A stretch of 64,000 nucleotides of DNA, taken from Ulva prolifera. Taxonomy: Eukaryota > Chlorophyta > Ulvophyceae > Ulvales > Ulvaceae. The stretch's first letter is position 1. Every line of letters starts with the position of its first letter. Location: NCBI GenBank assembly GCA_023078555.1, contig CM041200.1, positions 1,178,001 through 1,242,000 of the forward strand, given 5' to 3'. The translations under genes were made by a program, and so were the position numbers. Under the pieces are notes generated by a model. It was given only the letters and a program-made list of their open reading frames with translations. It searched no databases and was not told the origin of the DNA. Shown piece by piece: positions 10,613 to 27,600 of this stretch.

Positions 10613-12698
10613 TCAGTACTGCATCTCATCTACAAAGACAGGAGCCATACTCCGGAAGTGCTCACTGTTCTTGCCTGGCACGCTCTTTCTGGCCAAGCCG
10701 GAACCTGCGGCCTCTGGTGGCTGCCCCCCCCTGCTGTGCCCAGTGTTGAGCTCCCGATAAATCTCTGGCGTCACTGCGTGATGGCTCTGGACTTTGAGCA
10801 GTTGCCGTAGCGCGTCCTTGTCCTGCAATCAGACGTGCACTCCTGTGGTCTGCCATGCCAAAAACAGCATCACTGGCGAGCAAGCGCGCCGCACGAGCCA
10901 CCGTGGCAGTGCAAATGCATGACGCCTGGGGCATGGTGGCAGGGGCGGGGACAGCAGGCGGCCAGTGGCGGCGGCAGCGGCGGCGGGCGTACCGATGCGC
11001 GGACATCATGCTTGTACCGTTGCACGAACGTGAGCAGGCAGAGGTGCCAGATGACAGGCAGCACGCGGCCCTCGCTGCGGAAGGCCGTGAAGTGGTCGAC
11101 CAGCGCGTCGACGACGCGGTACGGCAGCGCATACTTCTTGTCCAGCAGCGTCTTGATCATGAAGCTCGTCACGCCGGAGTACGGCAGGTCGGCCATGCGC
11201 ATCAGAGCCTGCACCGGCGAGCCGCACTTCACAGGCGCACAGCCCCACACCCCGAACCCGCCCCCGCCCATCGGCGGCGGACGCCATATGCATAGCAAGC
11301 TCAAATGAATGATGTCCCGTGCCACAAGCACAGGCCACGCTCGTGCATCGGGGAGATCAGCCGATGTTGTGTGCAGACTGCCAACACTGCATGCCATGGT
11401 GCACTCGCGCCTGCGGCATGGGCGGTCAAAGGTGTGCCAACACTGGAGGTTGCAGCGTGCCCATACCAGAGGCGGCAGCGAGGGGAGGGGGGTGGTGGTG
11501 GCGGGAGGGGCGGACCGCGGCGGAGTGGTCCATCGGGATGGAGACGCGGTTGAGCACGGCCGCGAGGATGACGGCCTCCCGCAGTGTGCAGTCGCCCTGC
11601 TTGAGCAGCGGCAGGATGAAGCCCTTGTAGAAGGCCCCCGGCTTGAAGACGGCCTTCTTGACGGCCTGGAAGAGCGCAAAGTGCAGCCGCCGGTGCTCCC
11701 GGATGTCATCGCGGACGACGTTGAGCAGGATGAGGTTCAGGAAGCGCTGCACCTGCTTGGCGTGTAGCTGCGACACGAACATTTTGGTGGCTGCGAGGGT
11801 GGCGTGCGGGGACCACGTTTGCGGGGAGGTCATGAAGAGCACCTCCTCCCAGTTGCGCAGGTGCGGGATGACCTTGAATGCCTTGGGCAGCTTGCCCGCC
11901 GTGTACCTGAAACCGGCGGACACGAGTCTTTCAACAGCTGGTGTGCGAGGCTGATGCAGGGACAGTGTTTGTAGCAGGCTCGGGGGGCGGGGGGAGGGCA
12001 CCGTGACAAGAGCTTGCCGACGTCTTGATACACTGTCGCCACTTCATCGGTGAGTCCGGACTCCTCCTCACCAGGCTCATCGGCCCCAGCTGTCTGCGCT
12101 GGTGCCTTCTTCTGGAGTTTGGCCATGATGATGTCGGCCAGGAGGGATCCCTCCTGTGTGGAGTCGTTCTGCATGAACGCATTGAATGTCTGCTCATCTT
12201 CGGGGTTAAAACCCTCTAGATCATCCACGAATATGTCTTGCACTTCGTCATCGAGGCCAAGGTCGCTGTCATCGTCTGAGCCCACCCCGGCTTTCTGCCC
12301 TAGCGAATGAATTGCAGTGTCGAGTGCGCCTGCATAAGACAGCTCAGTGCAACAAGACGCCTGAAGGTCACTTGTGGCGAGCGGAAAAACCATGACAGCG
12401 GCCCAAATGATTCCCAGGTACAGAGCTACGATGGCCCCGGGGGTGCGATACACTGCGCCGCACCAGCTCCCTCGGCACCAGGCGCCTGTGCGTCCTCCCT
12501 GTTCACTTCCTGCTGCTGGTCCTTTGCGAGGGCCAGAATTTTAGAACTCTGATTGGCATCTACATCTTCATCGGCTTCCTGTGGTCCATCTGATTTGCGC
12601 ATCTTCTTCTTGTGCGGGTAGACACGCACGCCATGTAGCTGTGGATTCTCAAGCTGGTCGCCAAGGGACTGGCGATGGCCAACTCGCTTTCTCCCCAT
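10613..12698 (-). CDS. BYSL: Bystin (40S ribosome biogenesis factor, Enp1/BYSL)
   Basis: Bystin/Enp1 is needed for 18S rRNA processing and export of pre-40S particles. The start at 12698 gives [16 protein letters not shown], with [15 protein letters not shown] further on, as in other bystins. Next comes an acidic exon (12310-12010; [19 protein letters not shown]). The core exon (about 11905-11520) contains [39 protein letters not shown] and [21 protein letters not shown] further exon (about 11225-11010) contains [20 protein letters not shown] and [15 protein letters not shown]. The last exon, 10822-10613, has [22 protein letters not shown] and the stop. Domain order and length are normal. Alternative start: the Met three codons upstream at 12707. 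Confidence 0.92.
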
Positions 12699-13273
12699 CG
12701 ATAGCAACGTGCTAGATTCTCACGAACGGGGGTGATCGCGCACGAGATCAAGCCTTTAACGCAGCTGTGCTTGAGGAACGGACACGCGGAGGCTGCCAGT
12801 GCGCTCTGTACGGATCGCCATTTTTAACAACCAACTGCACAATCTGCTGATGGCCTTCCGTCCTCGTGGTCATTGGCGAAATAATTGTACGCTGCTATGC
12901 AGTGCTGGCCTTCCTCATCACCGCTGCTGTGCACCGGTCCGGCTCACTAGCCTGGTCGCCGCGACATCTCGTGGATCACCCCATGCAAGGGCTGAATTTG
13001 GTTGACTGCAGTGACAGGGCACAGGTATTAAGTTGGCCCACGAGGTGCTGTCGCGAACTGACGAGGGTTCCGCTTTTGCCCATAGTGACTGTGACGAAAT
13101 GTGTTCATACGGGTACATCGATGCACGGCAGTGATGCATTGCTCACGCTCGCATGTTCCCGTGAGAATTGAAGTGAACCAAGTGCTGCTCGCGCCCTGCA
13201 CACGTGATCATGATTGCGCTGTCTTCAACAAACCCACAACCCAGCAGAAGGCATAGCCGGAATCTGTCGAATC

Positions 13274-13278
13274 TTACA
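13274..13278 (-). terminator. TGTAA polyadenylation signal
   Basis: TGTAA on the minus strand about 240 bases past the FtsH stop; a reasonable 3' UTR length. Confidence 0.35.
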
Positions 13279-13517
13279 CACTGCACCTCGCAGACATCAT
13301 TTTGCATCACTCTGACAGCCCCCCACAGACCGTGGTCGTGGACACACCGTACTGGACTGATCCGCAAACCCATGCAGACCAGCAAGCGCGTAGCACATCA
13401 CACAAAGGCATACGCACAGCACAATCCGCCCCCTACACCCTGGCCTCTGCTCTCACAGCTCTACGCAGCGCTCCTGCGCGAAGAGCCGTGCTCGCTACGC
13501 CCCACACGTCGGCTGCT

Positions 13518-17490
<3,973 letters not shown>

Positions 17491-18008
17491 CGTAGCTGTT
17501 GTACGTTTGTTTTCAGAACGGTTCCTGAATGACGGTGTACACTGGGTGCAAGCCTAACAGTGCCAATGTATGTGACAAACTGCACCGGATTGTAGTTTGA
17601 TATGATGAGTTGCTTGCAAATGTATATGACGTATACGTTTGTTGTGTGAGATGTGCAAGCTGTGTGTGCTGCGGGAGCTGCGGGTGTTGGTTCCATGGAT
17701 TACAACGGATCGGACGTACGGCATGCATTCAGATCATGGCGTGGGCCACCTTGACGGGGTCGAACGGAGATGGCCCAAAGACCCGTCCGCGAGCGAGGTA
17801 CCATGGCCAGACCGACCACATTTAGCATTGTGATAGTGTGTCGTGGCGCCTTGCTGCGCTGCTTCAGGTCATTCTGCGACATGCGATAGTGCTTCCCGGG
17901 AACTGAACAGACCAACTATGTCATACTATCAATAATCATGCTCACAGCGCAGAAACTGAAGCACCGATAGCGATCATCTCGTAGCAACCTAGACGCCTAC
18001 TGTCAGCC

Positions 18009-21000
18009 ATGGCTTCGGAAAGCGGGCTCGCTCTGCAGTTGTGCAGTAGCTTCTCCGTTGCAGATCTGCAGCGGGTGCGCTTCTTCGGTGTTAAACACAT
18101 TCATGAGGTATAAATGGGGCTCTTGCATTGTTGTTGTCGTTGCAGCGAGTGCGTTCTGTTCATCGAGTCCTTGGTCTGATGAATATGTGTGTCAACAGTA
18201 TTTCATGCCATGCAGCGCCCGACTACTGTGGCAGCCGTTCCTGAGAGGAATCTTTTTATTGTTGGAGCACAAGGCTACATGGCAACATTTGATGCTGTGA
18301 CGGGTGTACGGCAAGTCCAGTTCTCAATCCCTCGCAACAACACTCCTCGGCTCATACACATCCTCCCCTCCCGCACCGAGGTCCTCGTGGTCTGTGTGGA
18401 ATGGACAATCTACCTGCAGCCACTGAAGGGTGGAAAGGCTCAGCTGGTCATGGATCTTGGGTCCGTGAAGAAGAAGCCGCTCACAGACCCCATCCTCACA
18501 GCCATGCCTGCATCTTCGTCTGCTGGGCGGATGGCTGTTGTGTTTGTCGCCGCGCCGCTAAAGGACTCAATCCGCTCGTCCTACATCCTTCCGCCCGCTG
18601 GAGCTAAGGGAAAGCTCACAAAAGAATTGCAACCGGGATTTAAGCTGAGCCTGGAGAAAGGGAAGGGAGTGGTTGCACTTGCATCACACCCTTATGCTCC
18701 CATCATCACAGTCCTCACTGCAAACGGAGAACTTCAGCTGTTCCAGCATACACAGGGCGCTGCAACGCTGACTCCTCTGGCTCAGTACACGAGTGCGGCC
18801 CACAGTGCTTCTTGCTGCCTGTACTAGGAATGTCCTGTTTTCCATCATCGCCGTTCGCACTGCTTTAGGGACTCTGAGCTTGCTCTTGGCTGCATGCTGT
18901 TGTGCCGCATGCCGTTATACCACATGCACAGGCCAAGGGTGCCTTGGACGCCTTGAGCTGTTCCAGAAGATGCGGCACAGTCTGAGAGATGTGCGGTGTG
19001 TGCAGTGCTTCTGGAGGAGTCGCTCACACCGACACCACAGGTGGCAGGGGGCCACCTGTCACAGACGCCTTGCCCGCGAGTCCCAAACGCATCCCTTATC
19101 ATGATTTTCCTGCCCCGCATTAATCTTTTCTACATCATGATTCACGCTGTGGGGACGTCGCCGCAACCGTTCATGCGCATCCCCTGGCTGGGCTGCACGC
19201 AGGTGAGCATCTGGGCGCTCACTGCTGCCCACCTCAGCTCCACACTGTCCGCCCTGCCGTGCACATGGTGTACTGTGCAGCTTTGCCATGGGAGATAGTG
19301 GGCCCAGCTGCGGTGTAACCGAGACCGGAGGCCAGCACGTGTACGGCTTGCACTGTGGCAAGTGGTGGCTTTGGAGTGTGCAGGTACTTTGTGCGGAGCT
19401 TGTGCCGGCCCTTGACTCCATCGTCGTGGTAGCCGGGAGCATGGCAGACGGCAAGTACGGCATGCGTGCGTGGCGGGTGCTGGGCGATGAGGGCTGCAGC
19501 ATCGATGCACTGCGGCTGCTGCCTCGCGCATGCAGCCAGGTCATCGTGCAGCAGGAGGTGGCCACGGAGGCCGCCGTCGTCGTCGCGCAGCCCGAGTGGG
19601 CCAAGCTCTGGAACGGCGCAGCTGCGATTCCGAGCACCACCATGCAGGGCGGTGTGCCTCCCGAGACTCCGCCAAGGGCGCTTGACTGCAGGTCCTGTTT
19701 GGCAGCACACGCGGCGAGCTAGCAGCTGCGTGTACCGTACGTCCGAACGCCCGCCTCAGTTCATGCATGCACGCGCCGATGAGCCATCACAGCTGATGCA
19801 ACGGCTTGCCCGTCATCGGCCTCGTCGCGTCTGTACCGCAGACGGCGGCACATCTGGGAGTGCATGCAGGGCAGCTGGACCTGACGAGCGCGATCTACCC
19901 GGAGCGGCCGTCCGCCGTCGCAGGTGTGGTGCCCCACCGCGCCACTGCGATGGGCTCTGGCGACCTCCTGCTGGTGCGGTTCATGCAACGCACGCAGCAG
20001 GGCGTCCCCAGCTTCTGCCCCGTCGGCGTCTTCCGCTTCGTCGACCTCGACCACCCCACCCTGCACCACCCCTCCGGCAAGGCCGGCGCCGTGCATACGG
20101 CGCCTGGAGAGTGGCGCGTGCAGGAGAATGACGGCGACGCGCTGCTGACGCTGCCCCACGCGGTGCCATACCTCGCAGACCGAGCCGTTCGCTTGTTCTT
20201 CCCGGCCGCGCAGGACACCCGCACGCTCGAGACGCTGCCCCTGAAGGACAACAGCGGCAAGTGGATGACCCCTGAGACGATCTCGTACAGCCGCCGGCAG
20301 CACATGGCAATCGTATTCTGCTCTGTGTCTCAGGTACGGCCTTTCTGCCGTCTGCATCTCAGCCTGCATTTCACCAGCAAGGCTGATAGTTGCTTAAGCC
20401 AACGTTGCTGATGACGGTATACGGTGCAGGACTCGAAGCGAGTGTTCACCCCGGTGGACACGGCAGCCCGAGACGCTGAGCCCAAAGGGTCAAAGCTGTT
20501 CTTTGAGGGTGTGATGGGCATGTTTCTCGGCAGCACAGATGCAACGTTCGCGGTGCTGGAGTCGCGCAAGATCGGCGGCGACAACATCGCGATGTACGCT
20601 GTGGGCCCCGAGATGTCGGAGGAGAGCCTGCTGGGGTACACCTACGTGCCGCTGGATACCGGCGACTCGGTGGCGGCACTGTGGGAAGGGCCGCCGGCGG
20701 TGTCGATGCTGCAGGAGGCGGTGTACGACGAGGAAGGCAACCTGGTGGAGCATGAGGTGGAGCTCGGCCTTGGCATGGCGCTGGCGGGGACGGCTCAGGG
20801 CAGCCTGCTGCTGGTGCTGCTGCCGGATGTTACGGACATGGAGCCTGACGCGGAGCTGCTGCCGGCGGTGGTGCAGCAAGAGCTGCCGCTGCTGGAAGGC
20901 GAGCGCGTGCTGCAGGTGCGGCGTGCGGCAGCAGCCTTTGTCCGCGTCCTCTGCCTGATGTGTGCTGGTTCCGCCGTGGTCTGCGGCGCCGGCATGGTTT

Positions 21001-24000
21001 CAGCAGCATGCGTGCCCCTGCTTTGCTCTGATGCTGCACACCGTCATCCCCGCGCCTGCTGCGCAGGTGGCGTGGACGACGATGGTGCCGCGGCAGCAGG
21101 TGGGCTACGCGTCGCACTGCCTCGGCGCCATCCTCACGTCGCAGCGCGTCATCATCACCGATGGCCAGCTGCGCATCCTGCAGAGCATCGCGACCGCCGA
21201 GCGCGACTCGTCGGCCCCGCACGTCATCACGTCCATGCTGTGGGTCGGCCCCGCGTTGCTGATGTCGCATGCCGCCGGCCGCGTGGAGCTCGCACTGCTC
21301 AGCGGGAAGCGCGTGCCGGTGTGCTCGCTCGCGCGCCTCGGCTCGTACGTGCTCGCGGGCGCGACTGCGGACAGCCTCATCCTGCTGCAGCGCCGCGGCG
21401 ACCAGTGGCTGGTCTCGACGCGCAAGGTGCTCGTGGGCGCGCTGCTGATGCAGGCGTGGCTGTGCCTGCTGGCGGAGCAGCATGCTTACGGCACGTGGCC
21501 CAACGTGCGGCTCGAGCTGCAGCACCTCGTGAAACACTTCAACGTGCAGCCCGGCAGCGATGTCGCGCTCGCCGAGGCGTTGCTCGCGGCCGGCTGCGGC
21601 GACCTGCTGCGGCCATGCACGCACTTTGTGGAGGCCGCCGGCATCAGCCGCTGCGCGCACGCCGCCGCCTCCAACGACTGGCTGCACGCCACCGAGCAGG
21701 TCCTGCAGGTGCGTGCCGCCCTGGCCAGTGCTAGCGCTTGCTGGCCTGCCTGGCTTCCCCCGGATGTCCGGCTCTTGCCATCGTCCAGCCAGAACCCGAG
21801 TCCTGAAAGTGTTCGTAATCTACACAAACCGTTCAGGCATCCCATGACGTTTGTCACAGATGTGTGTAGTAGATCGCCGCTTGAAGGAGGGGTCGCTGTA
21901 CTGGCCTGCCTGTGGGCAGACCAGCTGCGCAGGCGTGTTGACGCTGTCCCAGTTCAAGTCCTAGCTTGGTGCCCAAACGTCTGGTGTCCACATGCGCTCG
22001 GCGCCAGATTCACCCGAGCGTGGTGTTGTAGGCCCCTGTTGCCACATTATTTCCAAAAAGTGGTGTGATTATTTATGTATTGTCACTGTACCTCATAAGT
22101 CCGGGCCAGCAGCACACTGGGGTTCCAGCAGTGGTGGCACATCTGAGCCCACGCACCTGGCACACGCAGCTACAGTGCATGCTTGTGCACTCTTACCGCG
22201 GCCGCTTCTCATGTAGCATGCAAGAGCCAAAATCGTCGCCATTCCCTCGGGTGTGTGACACAGGTGCAAGCCTCATCAGAGCCCCTCAACACTCCACGTC
22301 TTGACATTACTAAGCGTACGGCTGGCCCGGCGCAGCGTCGGCTCTGGCGACCAAAGGCAAGCGTGGCCGCGGTGTGCAGGAGTACGAGGTGTCAGCTTAC
22401 GCGCCGCACGCGCCGCCAGAGGTGTCCAAGCTGCGACAGGCGCTCATCACGGTGAGCCTGGGGGCGATGTCGCAGGGCAAGTGGGACTGCGCAGCGCGGT
22501 GCTTACATGCCGCCGGCGAGACGCTGTTGCTGATGCTGCTGTACGCGCTGCAGCACAACCGTCCGGCGTTGCAGCAGGCGCTGCGCGACAGCGGCTCGAC
22601 CTCGCCCATGCACACGCTGTACATGCTGCTGCTTGTGGCCGACGCCCGCATCGGCCTGCGGCAGCCGCTGCAGAAGGACTGGCACATCTCCCGGTGTGGT
22701 CTGCTGGCCGCCGTCGCTGCTCGCATGCGCCGGCTTCCTGTGGCGCCTGTGTTCCCTGGCAGTATTGGTACAGCTACGTGACAGCAGGCGTGCATGCTGT
22801 GCAGGCCTGTGCAAGACAAAGATGCGAGCACATGGGAGTTTGCAGAGACCTTGGTGCCGGCGATGAGAGCGGCGGCAGACCGCAGTGTGCGCTTCGATGT
22901 CGCTGTGGAGCCCGGCGAAGAGGGGCCGATCCCAGAGCTGCATGAGGGTGGCCTGGCTTCGCACCTGGGCCTGTCCCACATCGAGATCATCCAAAACGCA
23001 CAGATTGCGCCGTCCATTGCACGTGCGCACCACACAAAGCTGGCCCGTAGTTGCTCACGAGCAGCCAGTCAACCTCTGGCTGTCCATGCCTGTTTGCACC
23101 TGACCACGGCACCCATCTGAGCTGCTGTGCATATAGCCCCTGATGTGCACTTTCATCGTGTGGTTGCATCTATACCAGCTTGCTCACGTGAGAGTCAGTC
23201 CTCTGGTGCAGCCACTGGTCTGCTGTCTGCGCCACTGCCGGACGCAGGAGAGCCGACCGAGCGGCTGGAAGACAAGGTGGAGCTGACACCTGAGGAGGCA
23301 GAGCAGGAGCGCGTGCGCCAGGAGTTCCTGCGGCAGCTCTCCGGAGACTCTCTATTCCTGGACAGCACTGAGCTCGCACAGCGCAATGGCGGGGGCGATG
23401 GCGATGGTGGCTCAGACATCATCAGCATCGGCGGCGACAACGACGACGACAGCGAGGACGTGGGCGACCTGCACGCCCGCAACATCAAGCGCGCGCAGCG
23501 CCGCTTCAACGTCAACCTGAAGCAGACGGACAGCACTGCCACGGCCGAGGAGATCGGCATGGGCGCAAAAAATATCTCGCTCGGGCCCCCAGGATCCGTG
23601 CCTCTGGGCCAAGCAATGCGGGCCGCCGCGGCTGCGCGCGGGGAGGACGCGGCTGCCAAGCAGGACGTGTGGGCCGAGCTCGGGCTGATGAAGCCGGAGC
23701 AGACAGCGGAAGAGGAGGAGGCGGAGGCAGTGGAAGCCGAAGATGCCGACCCCTTCGCCGCATTCTCAGAGCTCGCTCTCCCAGAGGCCGCGGCACCTGC
23801 GGGGGGCACCGATGGGGGCACAGCAGTTGCCGATGATGTGACGAGCAGCCGGGGAGATCTTGTGGCGAAGCCTACTGTGGGCACACAGGCGCCACAGGAA
23901 GAGGTACCCATTTCACAGGCAAGTGCTGGTGAAGCTGCCACAGCACAGGCGGCCCCAGCTCCAGCTGATGCTCTGCCCGGAGCTCCTGTGAATGCAGGAC

Positions 24001-24518
24001 AAGCCCCGGGTTTCTTAATGGGTGTTAACTGCATGTTCCGTGGGCAGTGGCCACAAGCCTTGCAGAATTTTGCACAGGCGTATCAGGCCTGCTCTGGGAT
24101 GGAGCGGGTGCAAGTTGGCCAGTACATCGCTGTTGTCGGGATACTAGAGGCCTACGCCAACGTCGGTGACGCTGAGACGACCAGGCTCAGCCGCTTCGCT
24201 GCAGCAATGCCACTTTTGCTTCTAGACCATGCGTCGTTTTTAGTGAATGATGCTGTCATGCGCAACATGCGGGTTGGCAACTCCACCTGGTGCGCGCAGC
24301 GGCTGGAGGACTTCGTGACCCGCTGCTCTGCATCGGGCAATCATCATGTGGCACAGGGCGCTGCGGCAAAACTGCAGGAAGTTCAAAGCGTGGGCCCCGG
24401 AAATTCAAGCGTGATGAAGGATGAGGACACGACTCAGTTCGTGCAGAGGATAGATGATGCACCGGGTCCCCAGCAGATCTATGGCATAGTCTCATCTCTG
24501 CGCGCTGGACTGTTGTAA
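18009..24518 (+). CDS. Large WD40/alpha-solenoid protein, TWD40-1-like (TSET/TPLATE complex)
   Basis: The first exon runs from ATG 18009 (MASESGLALQLCSSF) to a GTATAA donor after HIHE. The next begins at ~18213 (RPTTVAAVPERNLFIVGAQG), followed by FDAVTGVRQVQFSI and further beta-propeller strands to ~18830. Later exons lie near 19300-19690, 19850-20330, 20430-20920, 21070-21710, 22320-22750, 22815-23040 and 23200-24518. The middle is rich in Leu/Ala helices, as expected of a solenoid. A long acidic low-complexity segment (~23250-23950) precedes a helical C-terminus (FAQAYQACSGMERVQVGQ) and stop at 24518. Order, size and N-terminal sequence resemble plant TWD40-1 (TTRAY), a COPI-beta'-related subunit of the TSET/TPLATE adaptor used in endocytosis. 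The match is from memory of family sequences. Another COP-like WD40 protein is the main alternative. Confidence 0.55.
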
Positions 24519-24687
24519 CATGACACCCACACTCAGAATCGCGTAGCTTTTAGGCATCTCACTGGCAAAACCCATATCAATCTTTCCAGTGCAGACTCAC
24601 CCGTCATGGTACCTACAGCACCAGCACTCGCTGGCATTTGTTCAGCATGATCACAAGACTCCAGGCACATTCTCGTATCTGATGCAG

Positions 24688-27600
24688 TTACTTTGGCACC
24701 ATAGACATTCTCAAACCCTCATCAGCCCTGGCATGTGCATGATGAATCTCTTTCAATCTCGCATCTAGCCGATCTCCTGGACGCAAGGCTTTGTACTGAT
24801 CCCTTCTGGCGCGAGCCACCTCTACCTTTGTCTGTTTCTGTACCATCACATTCTCGACTCCCCCACGCTCGGATGTTCGGCCTGCTTCAACACCTGGGAC
24901 ACTCTGCAGTGGCCCCGCGCTGCCAAGGCTGCCTGACGACTCAGCGCCACGTTGGGTGACTTTTACAGCCAGTGGCTGTCGCATCTTCGGGTGACTGTCC
25001 TTCCTGAGCAATTCTCCTGTGCTATGCGCCTGACCAGAAGCGCTAGCGCTGGCCGTCAACAGATTGTCCCCAGCATCCTCAACCGGCATGCATGGCGGTG
25101 CGAGGTCTGCATCGTCTGACACTGGCACAGGGCGCTGTGCTGGAGCAGGGCTCCTACGTCTCTCAAGGTACTGCTCCACAATGGCTTGCGCGGGAATCGT
25201 TTTCCCACAGTTGCGCTGAGTCTGTAGGGCATGGAATAGGATTCGCGAGTCTTCCTCTCCAAGGGAGCCTGGAGGGGCTTGCATAATCGCCAGATGCATC
25301 TCCCACATGACTTCCTGGGTTACCTGCACAAGAGAATGATTCGGTGCCAAAAGTGCCCTTGCCATATGTACATATGTGCAGGCTTCTATGATCACACCTG
25401 TCCGCCGTCCATGATATGGAGGTAGGGGTGTTGGAGAAGCTCAGCTACTGTTGCTCGGGTCTTAGGATTGCGATCCAGACATCGCTTCATGACATCCATA
25501 ACCTCACTGCGGCTGATCGGCTTGTATTCAATCTTTCGATTCATAATCGCATTCACTTTTGGGCCCAGTGAGGGCACGTCGCCGAATGGAAGCGTGCCAT
25601 ACACAATCAAATACAAAATGCAGCCCAGAGACCACACATCGTTTGTGCGGCTGATTCTGCCTGCAACCGGTCAGCATGGTGTATTTATGCTGCTGTTCAT
25701 CTACACGTCTACCACGCAAGCTCGGAGAATCAGGCATGTACAGAGATGTTTACCAGATTGGTCGACTGACTCTGGAGACATGTAGTTGAGTGTGCCGTGG
25801 TTGGTATGATCAATGGCTGTGGTGTTGGAGCCACATTGCCTTGCTATGCCAAAATCAATGAGTTTCAGACGTCCCTTCACAAGCAAGATGTTGGCTGGCT
25901 TGATATCGCAGTGCACAATGAGTTGATCATGCAAAATCTGCATCAATTGTCTGCATTGAGTGAATGTCACTGAGGTGGCATCAGAAGACATGTTCTTGCT
26001 GCACAGCATGTCAAGGTCCTGCACCACGTTAATCAAGACGTGCAAGTGGCCGAGCCATGTTTGATCGGTGCGTACCTTCACAACCCTGAGCAGTTCATGC
26101 CACAGGCTGCAAATGAAATTGGGATCCGCCACAAAAGGGTCAGTGTGCCCCTCTGCCTTCCACTGTTTCGTTTTGTCATCCAAAAGCTGGGTGAGATCAC
26201 ACTCTCCGCACTCAAGCACAACATAAAGGACTTCATCTTTCTTGTATTCGCAGTGGTGGTACAGTTTTACAGTGGCACCAGTACCCTTCAAGCGTTGAAG
26301 CAATTCCACTTCGTATCTGTAGGTGTTGCGGGTCTGCTCAGGCATGTTTTTCATGCTTACCCGCTTGATGGCAAATTGCTGCCTGTTTGGTGCCAGCACA
26401 CGAAACACCTGCAGCAACATGCACAGGTACAATCGTCGCAGCGGAAAACAATGTCCAGGTGATGGAGACATTATGCTGACGGAGCACAACCCCTCTCTGC
26501 TCCACCAGGAGTCAGGGCTTAGGGCGGTCCTTCAGGTTTGCGAATTCACACCTTGCAAGTTCCACCCGTCCCGATGATTGATAACTTTCGATACACGACA
26601 GCCTTGACCTCTACCCACTCGTTACATTCATGCACTCTCCCATCATTTATAGGCTGTTTCATGGGCAGCTCCTGGTTAGGAGGCTGCATGTTCATGGGTA
26701 TTTGGTGCTCGTTGCTACCATTCTGTGGCAGGTGCTCCGGGCAATGCGGCTGCGATACAGCTTTCGGCCAGTCGCTCTCCTGATGTGTTTGAGTCAGAGC
26801 TGCGCCTCTTGCAATGCCGCCCCCATCATGCAGACTTTCAGCAGGTCGATTTGGTACATGTGTGCCAGTCTCCTGCTGTAGAATGGGTTCCTGCAGCTTG
26901 GAACAACCTTGATGCATTCGGTCTGCAACATGCTCTGTCCGCCGGGCGCCAGGCCGGGTGTCCCGCTTGCTGTTTGGATCCTGCGTCCTTCCTGGCGAAG
27001 TGGGTGCCCACAAGCTGGGAACAGGTGCCAGGGGCGTGTCAGCGATTTCCATGACAGACTGCTGACCAAACGGCTTTCGTTGGTCGTTCACGCCCGAGCA
27101 TGGCCTGGCCGCCGCACCTGCAAAACTGCACATATTTGATGCTCGGCACTCAGCAAGCGACATCGGATTCATGGCTGCCCGAGAGCGAAGTCTCCAGCCA
27201 TGCAATGACACAGGTGAAGCACTGATTATCATTTCTCCCAAAATCAAGAACTGACATCATAACAGTTGAATTGCCATAAACGGCATGTGTGAAAGTTTTC
27301 GAATCAGCCTCGCCCGCACATTCAGTGCTTGAAGTGTTGACCCATGACAACCGTCCTGCCGCATAGAGTGGCCCGTATTTTGCAAGCGAGCTGCTGCCGT
27401 GGACCGGTTGACGTGCTAAATTTGTACCAACTGGATGATGGCTTTTAGGGTGACAGTGCTTGAGACCCACCTGTGTGCTCTACTCGTCTCTTATTTTCCT
27501 GACGGTCTGCCTCACGTGGTTTTTTGGTGCGGCCTTCACTCAAGTCCGCAGGCTGGACTGCCATAGATGGTACACATGATGTACCGCGTTTCAGGCCGAC

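Noticed and set aside
20830-21687. Minus-strand 285-codon frame
   Set aside because: Lies opposite in-phase exons of the WD40/solenoid gene and is His/Arg-rich shadow sequence.
23195-24034. Minus-strand 279-codon Ser/Ala-rich frame
   Set aside because: Reverse of the acidic low-complexity exon of the WD40 gene.
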